Assembly: GCA_964405735.1 (NCBI GenBank)
Contig: CAYOPD010000191.1
Coordinates: 1 to 5,202 of the forward strand
Origin: JADJLQ01 sp964405735
Lineage (GTDB): Bacteria > Bacteroidota > Bacteroidia > Chitinophagales > Saprospiraceae
Length of the DNA stretch: 5,202 nucleotides
Reading direction: 5' to 3'
Shown here: positions 1 through 5,144 of the stretch, in pieces
How positions within the stretch are numbered: position 1 is the stretch's first letter
Layout of the letters: each line of letters opens with the position of its first letter
Notes under the pieces: model-generated
Told to the model about the DNA's origin: nothing
Seen by the model: only the letters and a program-made list of their open reading frames with translations
Databases searched by the model: none
Program-made: the position numbers and the translations under genes

Positions 1-350
1 AGTACCTCCGTCGGGACTTTCAGCTTTTCATGAATAGAGCGAATCATTTCTAAAGTCAGCTTTCTTTTTCTGTTCAGAATTTCGCTGGCCCTGCTTTTAA
101 GTCCCACCACATTTGCCAAATCGGATTGGGTATAACCCATTTGTTCCATCCTGAACTTTATGGCTTCAATGGGATCAGGGAATCCTATTGGAAAATGTTG
201 GTCCTCATATTTTTCTATGAGGATACCTAACACTTCAAGCTCGTCGCCCTCAGGGGTGCCTTTTTTAGAATCAAATATAAACTCAAGCCTGGCTAAAGCC
301 CGTTTATAGTCGGTTTCATTTTTAATGGGTTTTATGTTCATCCCTGTCAT
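1..350 (-). CDS. higA: HigA-type antitoxin, XRE-family helix-turn-helix (partial, runs off the left edge)
   Basis: This is the DNA-binding antitoxin of a HigBA toxin-antitoxin pair. In this family it binds and neutralises the HigB mRNA-cleaving toxin and represses its own operon. I read 116 complete codons beginning MTGMNIKPIKNETDYKRALA, with no stop before the window edge. Residues 1-60 form the acidic/helical N-terminal part typical of the HigA group (COG5499), including LARLEFIF and EVLGILIEKYED. The HTH lies at about 62-115: AIKFRMEQMGYTQSDLA, then VVGLKSRASEILNRKRKL with the recognition helix around SRASEILN. HigA proteins are usually about 120-140 residues, so little is missing. The start at 350 overlaps the toxin stop as ATGA, which suggests translational coupling. 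A second in-frame ATG at 341 (MNIKPIK) is an equally good start. The family assignment is from recognised sequence; the interaction with the adjacent toxin is inferred from gene order. Confidence 0.93.
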   Translation of the reverse strand, partial: MTGMNIKPIKNETDYKRALARLEFIFDSKKGTPEGDELEVLGILIEKYEDQHFPIGFPDPIEAIKFRMEQMGYTQSDLANVVGLKSRASEILNRKRKLTLEMIRSIHEKLKVPTEV

Positions 351-640
351 ATTTTGTTTGCATCTATCTTATCATATTCAGTGTGCGTTCCAACAAACCG
401 GATCCAAAGCATTTGATAATCGTAATTGATCTTTACTATTAGGCGGTAATTATTTCCTTTAATGTTAAATACAATTCTGTTTCCAGCTATGAAACTTGCA
501 CTGGGATATTCCTTCTTGATATCATTCGGGGTTTTCCATTCAGCCTTACAAGCCTCCTGAAACCAGGCATTCAGTTGCTGTTCACAGTCAGCATGTACCT
601 CCCAGAATTCTCTTAATATCTTTTTAGAAATAACTCTCAA
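347..640 (-). CDS. higB: HigB-type toxin, RelE-fold mRNA interferase
   Basis: This 97-residue cytoplasmic toxin belongs to the HigB_toxin family, whose members cleave mRNA, usually on the ribosome, and slow growth when not bound by HigA. The full family pattern is visible: MRVISKKILREFWEVHAD at the N-terminus, AEWKTPNDIKKEYPSA at 33-48, the core NRIVFNIKGNNYRLIVKINY at 54-73, and the C-terminal signature IRFVGTHTEYDKID at 80-93. The His86/Tyr89 region and the basic residues of the core are the likely RNA-handling positions (inference from the family fold). Length is normal and nothing looks broken, so the toxin should be active. The start is TTG at 640. No ATG or GTG lies between it and the in-frame TAA upstream, and homologues begin at this Met-Arg, so TTG is the best choice. 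The gene precedes higA and overlaps it by four bases, the usual toxin-first order of higBA. Confidence 0.95.
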   Translation of the reverse strand: MRVISKKILREFWEVHADCEQQLNAWFQEACKAEWKTPNDIKKEYPSASFIAGNRIVFNIKGNNYRLIVKINYDYQMLWIRFVGTHTEYDKIDANKI

Positions 641-656
641 TTCAGGTTTCCGGAGG

Positions 657-688
657 CAAAGTTAATCAAAAGTTCCCGTATTGGGAAA
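657..688 (-). promoter_or_regulatory. Predicted Bacteroidota-type promoter of higBA
   Basis: Read on the minus strand, TAACTTTG (664 to 657) matches the Bacteroidota -7 consensus TAnnTTTG exactly. TTTC (688 to 685), one base off the -33 consensus TTTG, precedes it with a 20-base spacer. Transcription would start near 650, about ten bases before the TTG start, leaving a very short leader without a Shine-Dalgarno sequence, which is common in this phylum. The match is seen directly; promoter activity is inference. Confidence 0.45.
673..687. promoter_or_regulatory. Inverted repeat in the higBA promoter, candidate HigA operator
   Basis: TTCCC-GTATT-GGGAA is a perfect 5-bp inverted repeat around a 5-bp centre. 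It lies between the -33-like and -7 boxes of the predicted promoter, where a bound repressor would block polymerase. HigA proteins are known to autoregulate through short palindromes in their promoters, so this is the best operator candidate. Five-base arms can arise by chance, hence the low confidence. Confidence 0.3.
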
Positions 689-879
689 TATTAAAAAAAT
701 GGGCAGCCCTGAATTCCAATGAAATCGTGGTATTTTTTATCAAAGCCTTACAGTCCGGATCAAACCGTTCAGTGCGGATGCAAATTAATTTCGGGTCGGG
801 GGTCAACGGGGAATACAAAGATCAACCGGACAATGTCAAGCTCATATAATAAGATTCCTGGCGACACATTACCTGCTGT

Positions 880-896
880 TCAGTGATTATCGCTGA
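880..896. repeat. 17-bp imperfect palindrome downstream of the Asp-box gene
   Basis: TCAGTGATTATCGCTGA is palindromic around its central T, with 7 of 8 arm pairs matching and the eighth a G-T wobble. It begins 33 bases after the stop of the Asp-box gene on the minus strand. No T-run follows on that strand, so it does not look like a standard intrinsic terminator. It could be a protein-binding site, a weak RNA hairpin or chance. Confidence 0.35.
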
Positions 897-928
897 CTAT
901 AATGACCACGCAAAGGAACCCCGAATGG

Positions 929-1924
929 TTAACAGCCTCCATCCCTGGGTATGGCGTAAATCACCTTGCCTGAAACCGTTAAATTATAAACCTTATTATC
1001 AACGGAAGGGAGTATAAGTTTCCATGTTTTTCCCTGGTCCGAGGATCTGAAAATGCCGTCAGGATGACCACAAAAGAAGTTTTCGCCCGCCTGAACAATT
1101 GAAGAGATTAAGAGGCTTGGAGGAAGGCCGGCGTCAATGGGCTTCCAGCTTATCCCGCCGTCGTAGGATGCCCGCACCCTTCTCGTTTGGGACTCCGTAT
1201 TGAAGGTGATGGCGGCGAAACCGCCCCGGATGCGTTCCACGTGAATGCCCACCCCTCCTTCACTGATCACCAGGGTCCAGGTTTCTCCGTCGTCGGTCGA
1301 TCTCAGTATCCCTCCCTGGCTGGTCGCCAGGAGCACCCCGTCCGACTCCACGCATTTCATCACCCAGCCTCCGTTATGGACTTGTTTCCAGCTTTTGCCA
1401 CCCTTGACGGATTTATATAGACCCAGGTCGGAGGCGACGAAAACCGAGCCTCCGGCCGTTTCAAAAAGAGTGCGTACCGCCTGGCCTTGAAAATTTGAAT
1501 ACAAAGGCGACCAAGCCCGGGCTCCGTTTATCTTTTGAAACTGGCCTTCATAGCCGTTTGCAGATAAACTCGAATCGCCTGAGTTAATCTTGCGCCGCTC
1601 ATCGAACAAAATCTCTTTTTCCCAATAAGGAGCTTTGGATTCGGGATTATGGTGATAGATCCCATTTCCATCCCTTAAAAACAGCCCGTGCTCATTTGTA
1701 AAAAATCCTTCTTCCTTAAAATTTTCGGGCAGGCCTTCACTCAGGTCATGCCAGCTTTGTCCTCCATCCGTGGATTTAAAAACCAGGTTTTTGGGGACCG
1801 GCCGGGTACCATTTGTTTTTTGCAAACACTCTGCGATGGAAGCTTTGGTTTGAATTTCAAAGGCAATTTTGCCGGTAAAGGGGGATTGAATGAAGAATAA
1901 AAAGGCGAGAATAAAGATTTTCAT
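929..1924 (-). CDS. Secreted Asp-box (BNR repeat) beta-propeller protein, sortilin/sialidase-like fold
   Basis: This 331-residue exported protein has a repeated beta-propeller architecture; its substrate or partner is unknown. An N-terminal signal peptide (MKIFILAFLFFIQSPF, residues 1 to about 17-20) sends it out of the cytoplasm. Five Asp-box motifs of the S-x-D-x-G-x-S/T-W type follow: STDGGQSW (51-58), SVKGGKSW (172-179, Asp replaced by Lys), STDDGETW (209-216), SYDGGISW (253-260) and SSDQGKTW (294-301). Most are preceded by a strand such as GLYKS, GILRS or GIFRS. Asp boxes are structural turns found in sialidases, sortilin/VPS10 proteins and photosystem assembly factors, so they do not prove an enzyme, and I see no sialidase FRIP motif or catalytic set. 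Residues 59-171 lack a clear box and may hold degenerate blades. The protein ends at DGGC with no T9SS sorting domain visible. It lies downstream of the hydrolase-fold gene on the same strand. Confidence 0.9.
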   Translation of the reverse strand: MKIFILAFLFFIQSPFTGKIAFEIQTKASIAECLQKTNGTRPVPKNLVFKSTDGGQSWHDLSEGLPENFKEEGFFTNEHGLFLRDGNGIYHHNPESKAPYWEKEILFDERRKINSGDSSLSANGYEGQFQKINGARAWSPLYSNFQGQAVRTLFETAGGSVFVASDLGLYKSVKGGKSWKQVHNGGWVMKCVESDGVLLATSQGGILRSTDDGETWTLVISEGGVGIHVERIRGGFAAITFNTESQTRRVRASYDGGISWKPIDAGLPPSLLISSIVQAGENFFCGHPDGIFRSSDQGKTWKLILPSVDNKVYNLTVSGKVIYAIPRDGGC

Positions 1925-2056
1925 GACTAATATGGGTTTGGTGAAACAATGCGGTAAACATACCGGCAGTCAAGGAACCTGCAGCTATATTATAAGTAAA
2001 AAGTCGTAAAAGCTTTGTAAAAATTATGTAAAACCTCCGGTATGCAAGGCTTAATA

Positions 2057-2156
2057 NNNNNNNNNNNNNNNNNNNNNNNNNNNNNNNNNNNNNNNNNNNN
2101 NNNNNNNNNNNNNNNNNNNNNNNNNNNNNNNNNNNNNNNNNNNNNNNNNNNNNNNN
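2057..2156. other. Assembly gap (100 N)
   Basis: Exactly 100 undetermined bases. That length is a common placeholder for a scaffold gap of unknown size, so the reading frame cannot be carried across it. It cuts off the 3' end of the hydrolase-fold gene; the missing bases may also contain its stop and further sequence. Confidence 0.99.
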
Positions 2157-3267
2157 CCAGGTCCGTCGGCCAGTCGTTGATCATCAATGCGGATTTTTTT
2201 GTTTCATCCTTTTTCAACTTCCAATCGAGGAAGGTCCGGACCGATTCGGCTGAAATTTCAAAACTCTGCCAGGTATTGCCGCGGTTGGCTTTGGGGAAAA
2301 TATTTGGGAGCTTTTTTTCCCAGAGACCGAAGTTGAGGAAATAAAACTCGGAGGATTGAGGATAGGACTGATATACCCTTTCCGAATATTTGTACCGGTG
2401 GGTCAGTTCCGGTTTGACATCGGGGTGGGGGGCGTGGATCACCAAGATCGGTGCGGTGCAGCGCCGTATATCATAATAGGGACTCCGGGAGATCAGACCG
2501 GCTTCAAAAGGAGTGGTGATTCCTCCTTCCAAACTGACCAGGGCGGCCAGATCCTTGTCTTTGAAAGCCAGGTTTAGTCCCAGGCTGGCTTGGAAGCCGG
2601 TGGCCATCACTGCATACCGCTGTTGCACCGGATAATGGCTGCGCATATACCCCAGGGTGAATTCAAGGTCATGGCTTCCTGTTTCAATTCCAGCGGGGTT
2701 GAGTTCAAGATCTTTATTATAGGTGCCCCTGATCCGCGGAGAAGCCACGATATAACCATGCGAAGCCAGGAATTCGCAAAGGATGTTCTGTAGATGGGGC
2801 TGATCCGGGTAAAGGATCAAAGGCCAGCGGCCAGGCGCCAGGGTTCGGTCTTTTTGCGCCCGGGTTGTTTCATGAAAGAGCGGGGCAAAAGCGGATTCGA
2901 AAAGGCTGGTATCGCCACCCAGACCTGCGATACTTTTGAAAAAAGCCTGCTTTAAAGTATTAAAATCCGTAATGGTTTTCGCCGGTCCTAACCTCAGATA
3001 TTGAATATAGGGCATGGTGCCCGATTCCTGGTCTTCGGATGGGTACCATAACGCGATCTCCATTTCCCGGGAGGAGTAGCCGGTGTCCGATGTCGCGCAG
3101 GAAAGGCAAGGCCTCCCCGGATCCAAAGTCTCGATATATCGGAAGCCGGTTTTATAGGGACCATAGTTCAGGGAAAGGTTCATCCATTCCTGGGCATTCG
3201 CCGTGAAGGTCGATCTGAGCAGTATGAATATATATACCGGCTGCCACCAACTTTTTATTGATTCCAT
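2157..3267 (-). CDS. Secreted alpha/beta-hydrolase-fold protein, PAF-acetylhydrolase/dienelactone hydrolase-like, probably non-catalytic (3' end in the gap)
   Basis: I can read 370 residues before the N run. Residues 1-25 are a signal peptide (hydrophobic VYIFILL, then ANA before Gln26), so the protein is exported. The fold is recognised from REMEIALWYPSE (67-78, the R-x-x-x-x-x-x-WYP start of this group), WPLILYP (148-154), FLASHGYIVASPRIRG (166-181), GSHDLEFTLGYM (197-208), the elbow region AVMATGFQASLGLNLAF (219-235) and APILVIHAPHPD (272-283). Catalytic parts look missing. The elbow reads G224-F-Q-A-S228 where G-x-S-x-G is expected, so Gln226 replaces the nucleophile. LILYPDQPH stands where the oxyanion His-Gly motif is expected, and FYFLNFGLW (308-316) has no histidine where the catalytic one usually sits. 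It may therefore bind a ligand rather than hydrolyse it (inference). Cys54 and Cys57 form a CxxC near the N-terminus. Carrying the frame nominally through the 100 N reaches a stop at 1990, but that tail is unreliable. Confidence 0.85.
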
Positions 3268-3384
3268 TTGTATAGATTATTCGTATTTAAAGTTCATTTA
3301 GCGAAGGAGCTCGACCCGGTAAACTCAGGTAATCACCATCAGGATAAATGCCATAGGCATGAACTTCTGTTTCATACCAGTATA

Positions 3385-3423
3385 AAAAGTTTAATATTTA
3401 ACCGGTGATTAAATTAACACCGG
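3385..3423 (-). terminator. Possible weak terminator of the DUF2911 gene
   Basis: CCGGTG (3402-3407) and CACCGG (3418-3423) form a perfect 6-bp GC-rich stem with a 10-base AT loop. On the minus strand it starts about 80 bases after the DUF2911 stop codon and is followed by an A/T-rich stretch containing TTTTT. The large loop and the imperfect T-tract make it a weak candidate. Confidence 0.3.
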
Positions 3424-3501
3424 GCCCAGACATGGGCAATTTGATTCAGTGAGTCATGCCGGGTTGTGCATGAACCATTGTCAATCGTTGATCTTCAAAC
3501 G

Positions 3502-4626
3502 TCAAAGCGGTTTCCCGGCTTCCAGTTTTTTTATGGCATCCTGAAGGCTGTTTTTATTCAGGTCATCCGGGGCTTGCGTGAGGCCCATTTTTGCATATTT
3601 GAGCGCCTCGGGATAATTGCCCATCGCGGAAAGCCCGCGCATCATGCCGACGGCTGTCGGCCATTTGCCTTCAAATTTCTTATAGTTGGTTTCGAAAATG
3701 GCGAGGGCTTCCTTCACTTTTTTCTGAGCGAGCAATTGGCGGCCATAAGAATGCAATTCAAAGGAGTTGGCCTGTTCCACGGCCTGGGCCATGATCTGGT
3801 CGGCTTCTTCTTTTTTATTCATCTTGGCCAGGATACCGGCTTTAGTGGATAAGGCGGCAAACGTTTTGAGCCCGCCCAGGTTGGGGTCCGTGGCGGAAGT
3901 GATCCAGCTATAGGCCTGGTCCAGGTTGGTGTTGTGGCTCAGGCACCAGGCCGCGGCTGCCTGAAGGCTCGGTGGATCAAAGCCCATAGCCCCGCTGATC
4001 TGACTCTTGATGGAAGCCAAAGTGGTGCCATCAATGTCCACTTCGACTTTAAAGGGTATCCTCCAATATTCCCACTCCAGGGCGATCTCGACGGATCGGT
4101 CGGTCTGATTGGTGAAGGTATACTCCAGCCGTTCTTTGCTGGCCGGCAGGTTTTTTTGTTGCCGTGTTGCCACTCTTAGGACATCGAGGCTTTTGTCATA
4201 AAAATAACTGCCCCAGCCCTTCGTATTATTATTAAATATCAGGATGCAGGAATCCGGGTAAACGGCTATAAAAAAACCGTAATTACCCGCTTTCAGCGGT
4301 TTGCCCTGAATGGTGACATCTGTAGAAAAAGACATCGTAGTGCTTTCATTGGCTCCCGCCCGCCAGGGAGATTCCATGTTCGATCCAAAACCAAGGACCG
4401 TATATCCATAGGGGACGATGGCAGTGCCCCAGATACTGCCTTCCCTTCCGCGGACTGCGGGCGAATTGTAATGGATCATGATATCAGTCACTCCAACCGT
4501 ACGGCCAACCGAAGATTTGAGGTTGGTCACATTGGCATCGGGGAGGCGGAGCAATTGGCCGTTCAATGGCCCGGTCTTAAGCAGGACGACCAGGCTTAAA
4601 AACAAAATCAAATGTTTCTTTTTCAT
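3502..4626 (-). CDS. Secreted DUF2911-domain protein with C-terminal TPR repeats
   Basis: This 374-residue exported protein has no known biochemical role; DUF2911 proteins are common in Bacteroidota. The signal peptide is MKKKHLILFLSLVVLL with likely cleavage near LNG-Q24. DUF2911 spans about 28-198, with the hallmark segments SSVGRTVGVTDIMIHYNSPAVRGR (given as positions 38-61), IWGTAIVPYG (65-74), RAGANESTTMSFSTDVTI (89-106), GKPLKAGNYGFFI (108-120) and WEYWRIPFKVEVDI (185-198). Between VPYG and WRAGANE is an extra stretch (75-87), where shorter family members go almost directly from VPYG to W-R-x-GAN. Residues 216-370 are helical with TPR-like pairs: about 254-286 (ALSTKAGILAKMNKKEEAD), 288-320 (SYGRQLLAQKKVKEALAIF) and 322-356 (GLSAMGNYPEALKYAKMGL), which suggests a protein-binding tail. 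ATG at 4626 is chosen because it begins the signal peptide directly. I see no convincing promoter box upstream. The gene is complete. Confidence 0.93.
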   Translation of the reverse strand: MKKKHLILFLSLVVLLKTGPLNGQLLRLPDANVTNLKSSVGRTVGVTDIMIHYNSPAVRGREGSIWGTAIVPYGYTVLGFGSNMESPWRAGANESTTMSFSTDVTIQGKPLKAGNYGFFIAVYPDSCILIFNNNTKGWGSYFYDKSLDVLRVATRQQKNLPASKERLEYTFTNQTDRSVEIALEWEYWRIPFKVEVDIDGTTLASIKSQISGAMGFDPPSLQAAAAWCLSHNTNLDQAYSWITSATDPNLGGLKTFAALSTKAGILAKMNKKEEADQIMAQAVEQANSFELHSYGRQLLAQKKVKEALAIFETNYKKFEGKWPTAVGMMRGLSAMGNYPEALKYAKMGLTQAPDDLNKNSLQDAIKKLEAGKPL

Positions 4627-4745
4627 AAGCTAGGGTTTTTAGTTCAGGATGACATCGAAGTTAAGGTAAAAGTTGCGTGCAAGGTGGATTTTTTGAGGGA
4701 TTGCGGTATCCCCCGGCAAGGGTGAATTGATGGTCAAGGGTAAAA
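4627..4745. other. Leader region of the DUF2911 gene, no feature recognised
   Basis: This stretch precedes the DUF2911 start. The nearest promoter-like string on the minus strand is TAACTTCG (4663 to 4656), one base off TAnnTTTG, but no TTTG lies at the right distance upstream, so I do not call a promoter. GGGTGAATTG/GGTCAAGGGTAAAAGG at the right end looks like a degenerate lead-in to the repeat block that follows. Confidence 0.5.
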
Positions 4746-4914
4746 GGTTAACGGGAAAGGGTTAACGGGAAAGGGAGCATAATTACTTTTTGTTAAGTCG
4801 AAGCTTAGCTTCGGCCTTGATGAATTTCTTTGCGCCTTTGCGCCTTTGCGAGCAACAAGTTGAAGATCCGCTCATGAAGTTTAAAAGTGATCTTGGTCGG
4901 AGCTAAGCTCCTCC
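4746..4914. repeat. Intergenic direct repeat, copy 1
   Basis: This is the left copy of a tandemly duplicated block. It contains two exact 14-bp units GGTTAACGGGAAAG (4746-4759 and 4760-4773), then GGAGCATAATTAC, a 13-base unique stretch (4787-4799), and a 112-bp palindrome-ended element up to the CTCCTCC boundary. Copy 2 repeats the same order 171-180 bases further right. The duplication therefore includes the flanks of the element, pointing to one segmental duplication rather than two independent insertions. Confidence 0.93.
4800..4911. repeat. 112-bp MITE/REP-like element, copy 1
   Basis: The left end GAAGCTTAGCTTCGGCC (4800-4816) and the right end GGTCGGAGCTAAGCTCC (4895-4911) are inverted copies of each other at 14 of 17 positions. 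Each end is also nearly self-palindromic: CGAAGCTTAGCTTCG is perfect over 4799-4813, and GGAGCTAAGCTCC is perfect over 4899-4911. Inside are the octamers TTTGCGCC, TTTGCGCC, TTTGCGAG (4829-4852). There is no open reading frame of substance. Terminal inverted repeats on a short non-coding unit resemble a non-autonomous mobile element, but no target-site duplication can be shown, so I list it as a repeat. Confidence 0.7.
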
Positions 4915-4925
4915 CAAACATATGG

Positions 4926-5085
4926 GGTAAACGGAAAAGGGTTAACGGGAAAGGGAGCATAATTACATTGTGCGGCTTAGCTTCGGCCTTGATGAATTTC
5001 TTTGCGCCTTTGCGCCTGTGCGAGCAACAAGTTGAAGATCCACTCATGAAGTTTAAAGTGATCTTGGTCGGAGCTAAGCTCCTCC
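4926..5085. repeat. Intergenic direct repeat, copy 2
   Basis: This is the right copy of the duplicated block. It starts with a diverged unit GGTAAACGGAAAAG (4926-4939) and an exact GGTTAACGGGAAAG (4940-4953). The segment 4940-4966 is identical to 4760-4786. The spacer before the palindrome-ended element is 8 bases shorter than in copy 1. Beyond 5085 the similarity ends: copy 1 continues CCAAACAT, while copy 2 continues as a CTC run and then a hexamer array. Confidence 0.93.
4972..5082. repeat. 111-bp MITE/REP-like element, copy 2
   Basis: This is the second copy of the palindrome-ended element. Counted by eye against copy 1, it differs by two substitutions in the left end (which break the left palindrome), T to G in the third octamer (TGTGCGAG), G to A at 5042, and one deleted A in an A-run near 5057. 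That leaves about 107 of 112 positions identical. The right palindrome GGAGCTAAGCTCC (5070-5082) is intact. The high identity suggests a recent duplication or ongoing gene conversion. Confidence 0.7.
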
Positions 5086-5138
5086 TCCTCCTCAACCTCA
5101 ACCTTAACCTCAACCTTAACCTTAACCTCAACCTTAAC
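5079..5138. repeat. CTC trinucleotide run followed by a (CTYAAC)8 hexamer array
   Basis: Five CTC units (5079-5093) lead into eight hexamers of the form CTYAAC (5091-5138), in the order C,C,T,C,T,T,C,T at the third base; a degenerate ninth unit, CTCTAC, follows. The only variable position is a pyrimidine transition. The array reads as Asn-Leu on the plus strand and Leu-Arg on the minus strand. That explains the apparent repetitive peptides here; I do not regard them as genes. It is likely an unstable, slippage-prone tract. Confidence 0.9.
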
Positions 5139-5144
5139 CTCTAC

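Noticed and set aside
1952..1965. Inverted repeat CGGTA-AACA-TACCG upstream of the Asp-box gene, overlapping a TATGTTTA string that resembles a -7 box
   Set aside because: The arms are only 5 bp, the box has a mismatch, and no TTTG lies at the expected distance, so neither an operator nor a promoter is supported.
1990..2056. C-terminal tail IKPCIPEVLHNFYKAFTTFYL of the hydrolase-fold protein read across the gap
   Set aside because: The gap length is a placeholder, so the frame is arbitrary. The sequence left of the gap looks like AT-rich spacer.
3454..3473. Inverted repeat TCATGC-N8-GCATGA just downstream of the DUF2911 gene as a terminator
   Set aside because: It has a 6-bp stem with moderate GC and no T-tract on either side; the stem at 3402-3423 is a better candidate.
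3466..3852. Plus-strand 128-codon frame opposite the DUF2911 gene
   Set aside because: It lies antisense to a well-supported gene and reads as a shadow frame with no recognisable domain.
4746..5085. CRISPR array
   Set aside because: There are only two long copies with near-identical content and no regularly spaced short repeats with unique spacers.
4805..5131. Minus-strand frame with a Leu-Arg-rich start and duplicated SLAPTKIT segments
   Set aside because: The Leu-Arg run is the CTYAAC hexamer array, and the repeated peptide comes from the duplicated non-coding element. It has no protein-like character outside the repeats.
5091..5138. Telomere-like hexamers as a linear replicon end
   Set aside because: The array is short, internal, varies between CTCAAC and CTTAAC, and is flanked by ordinary unique sequence; a bacterial slippage tract explains it.
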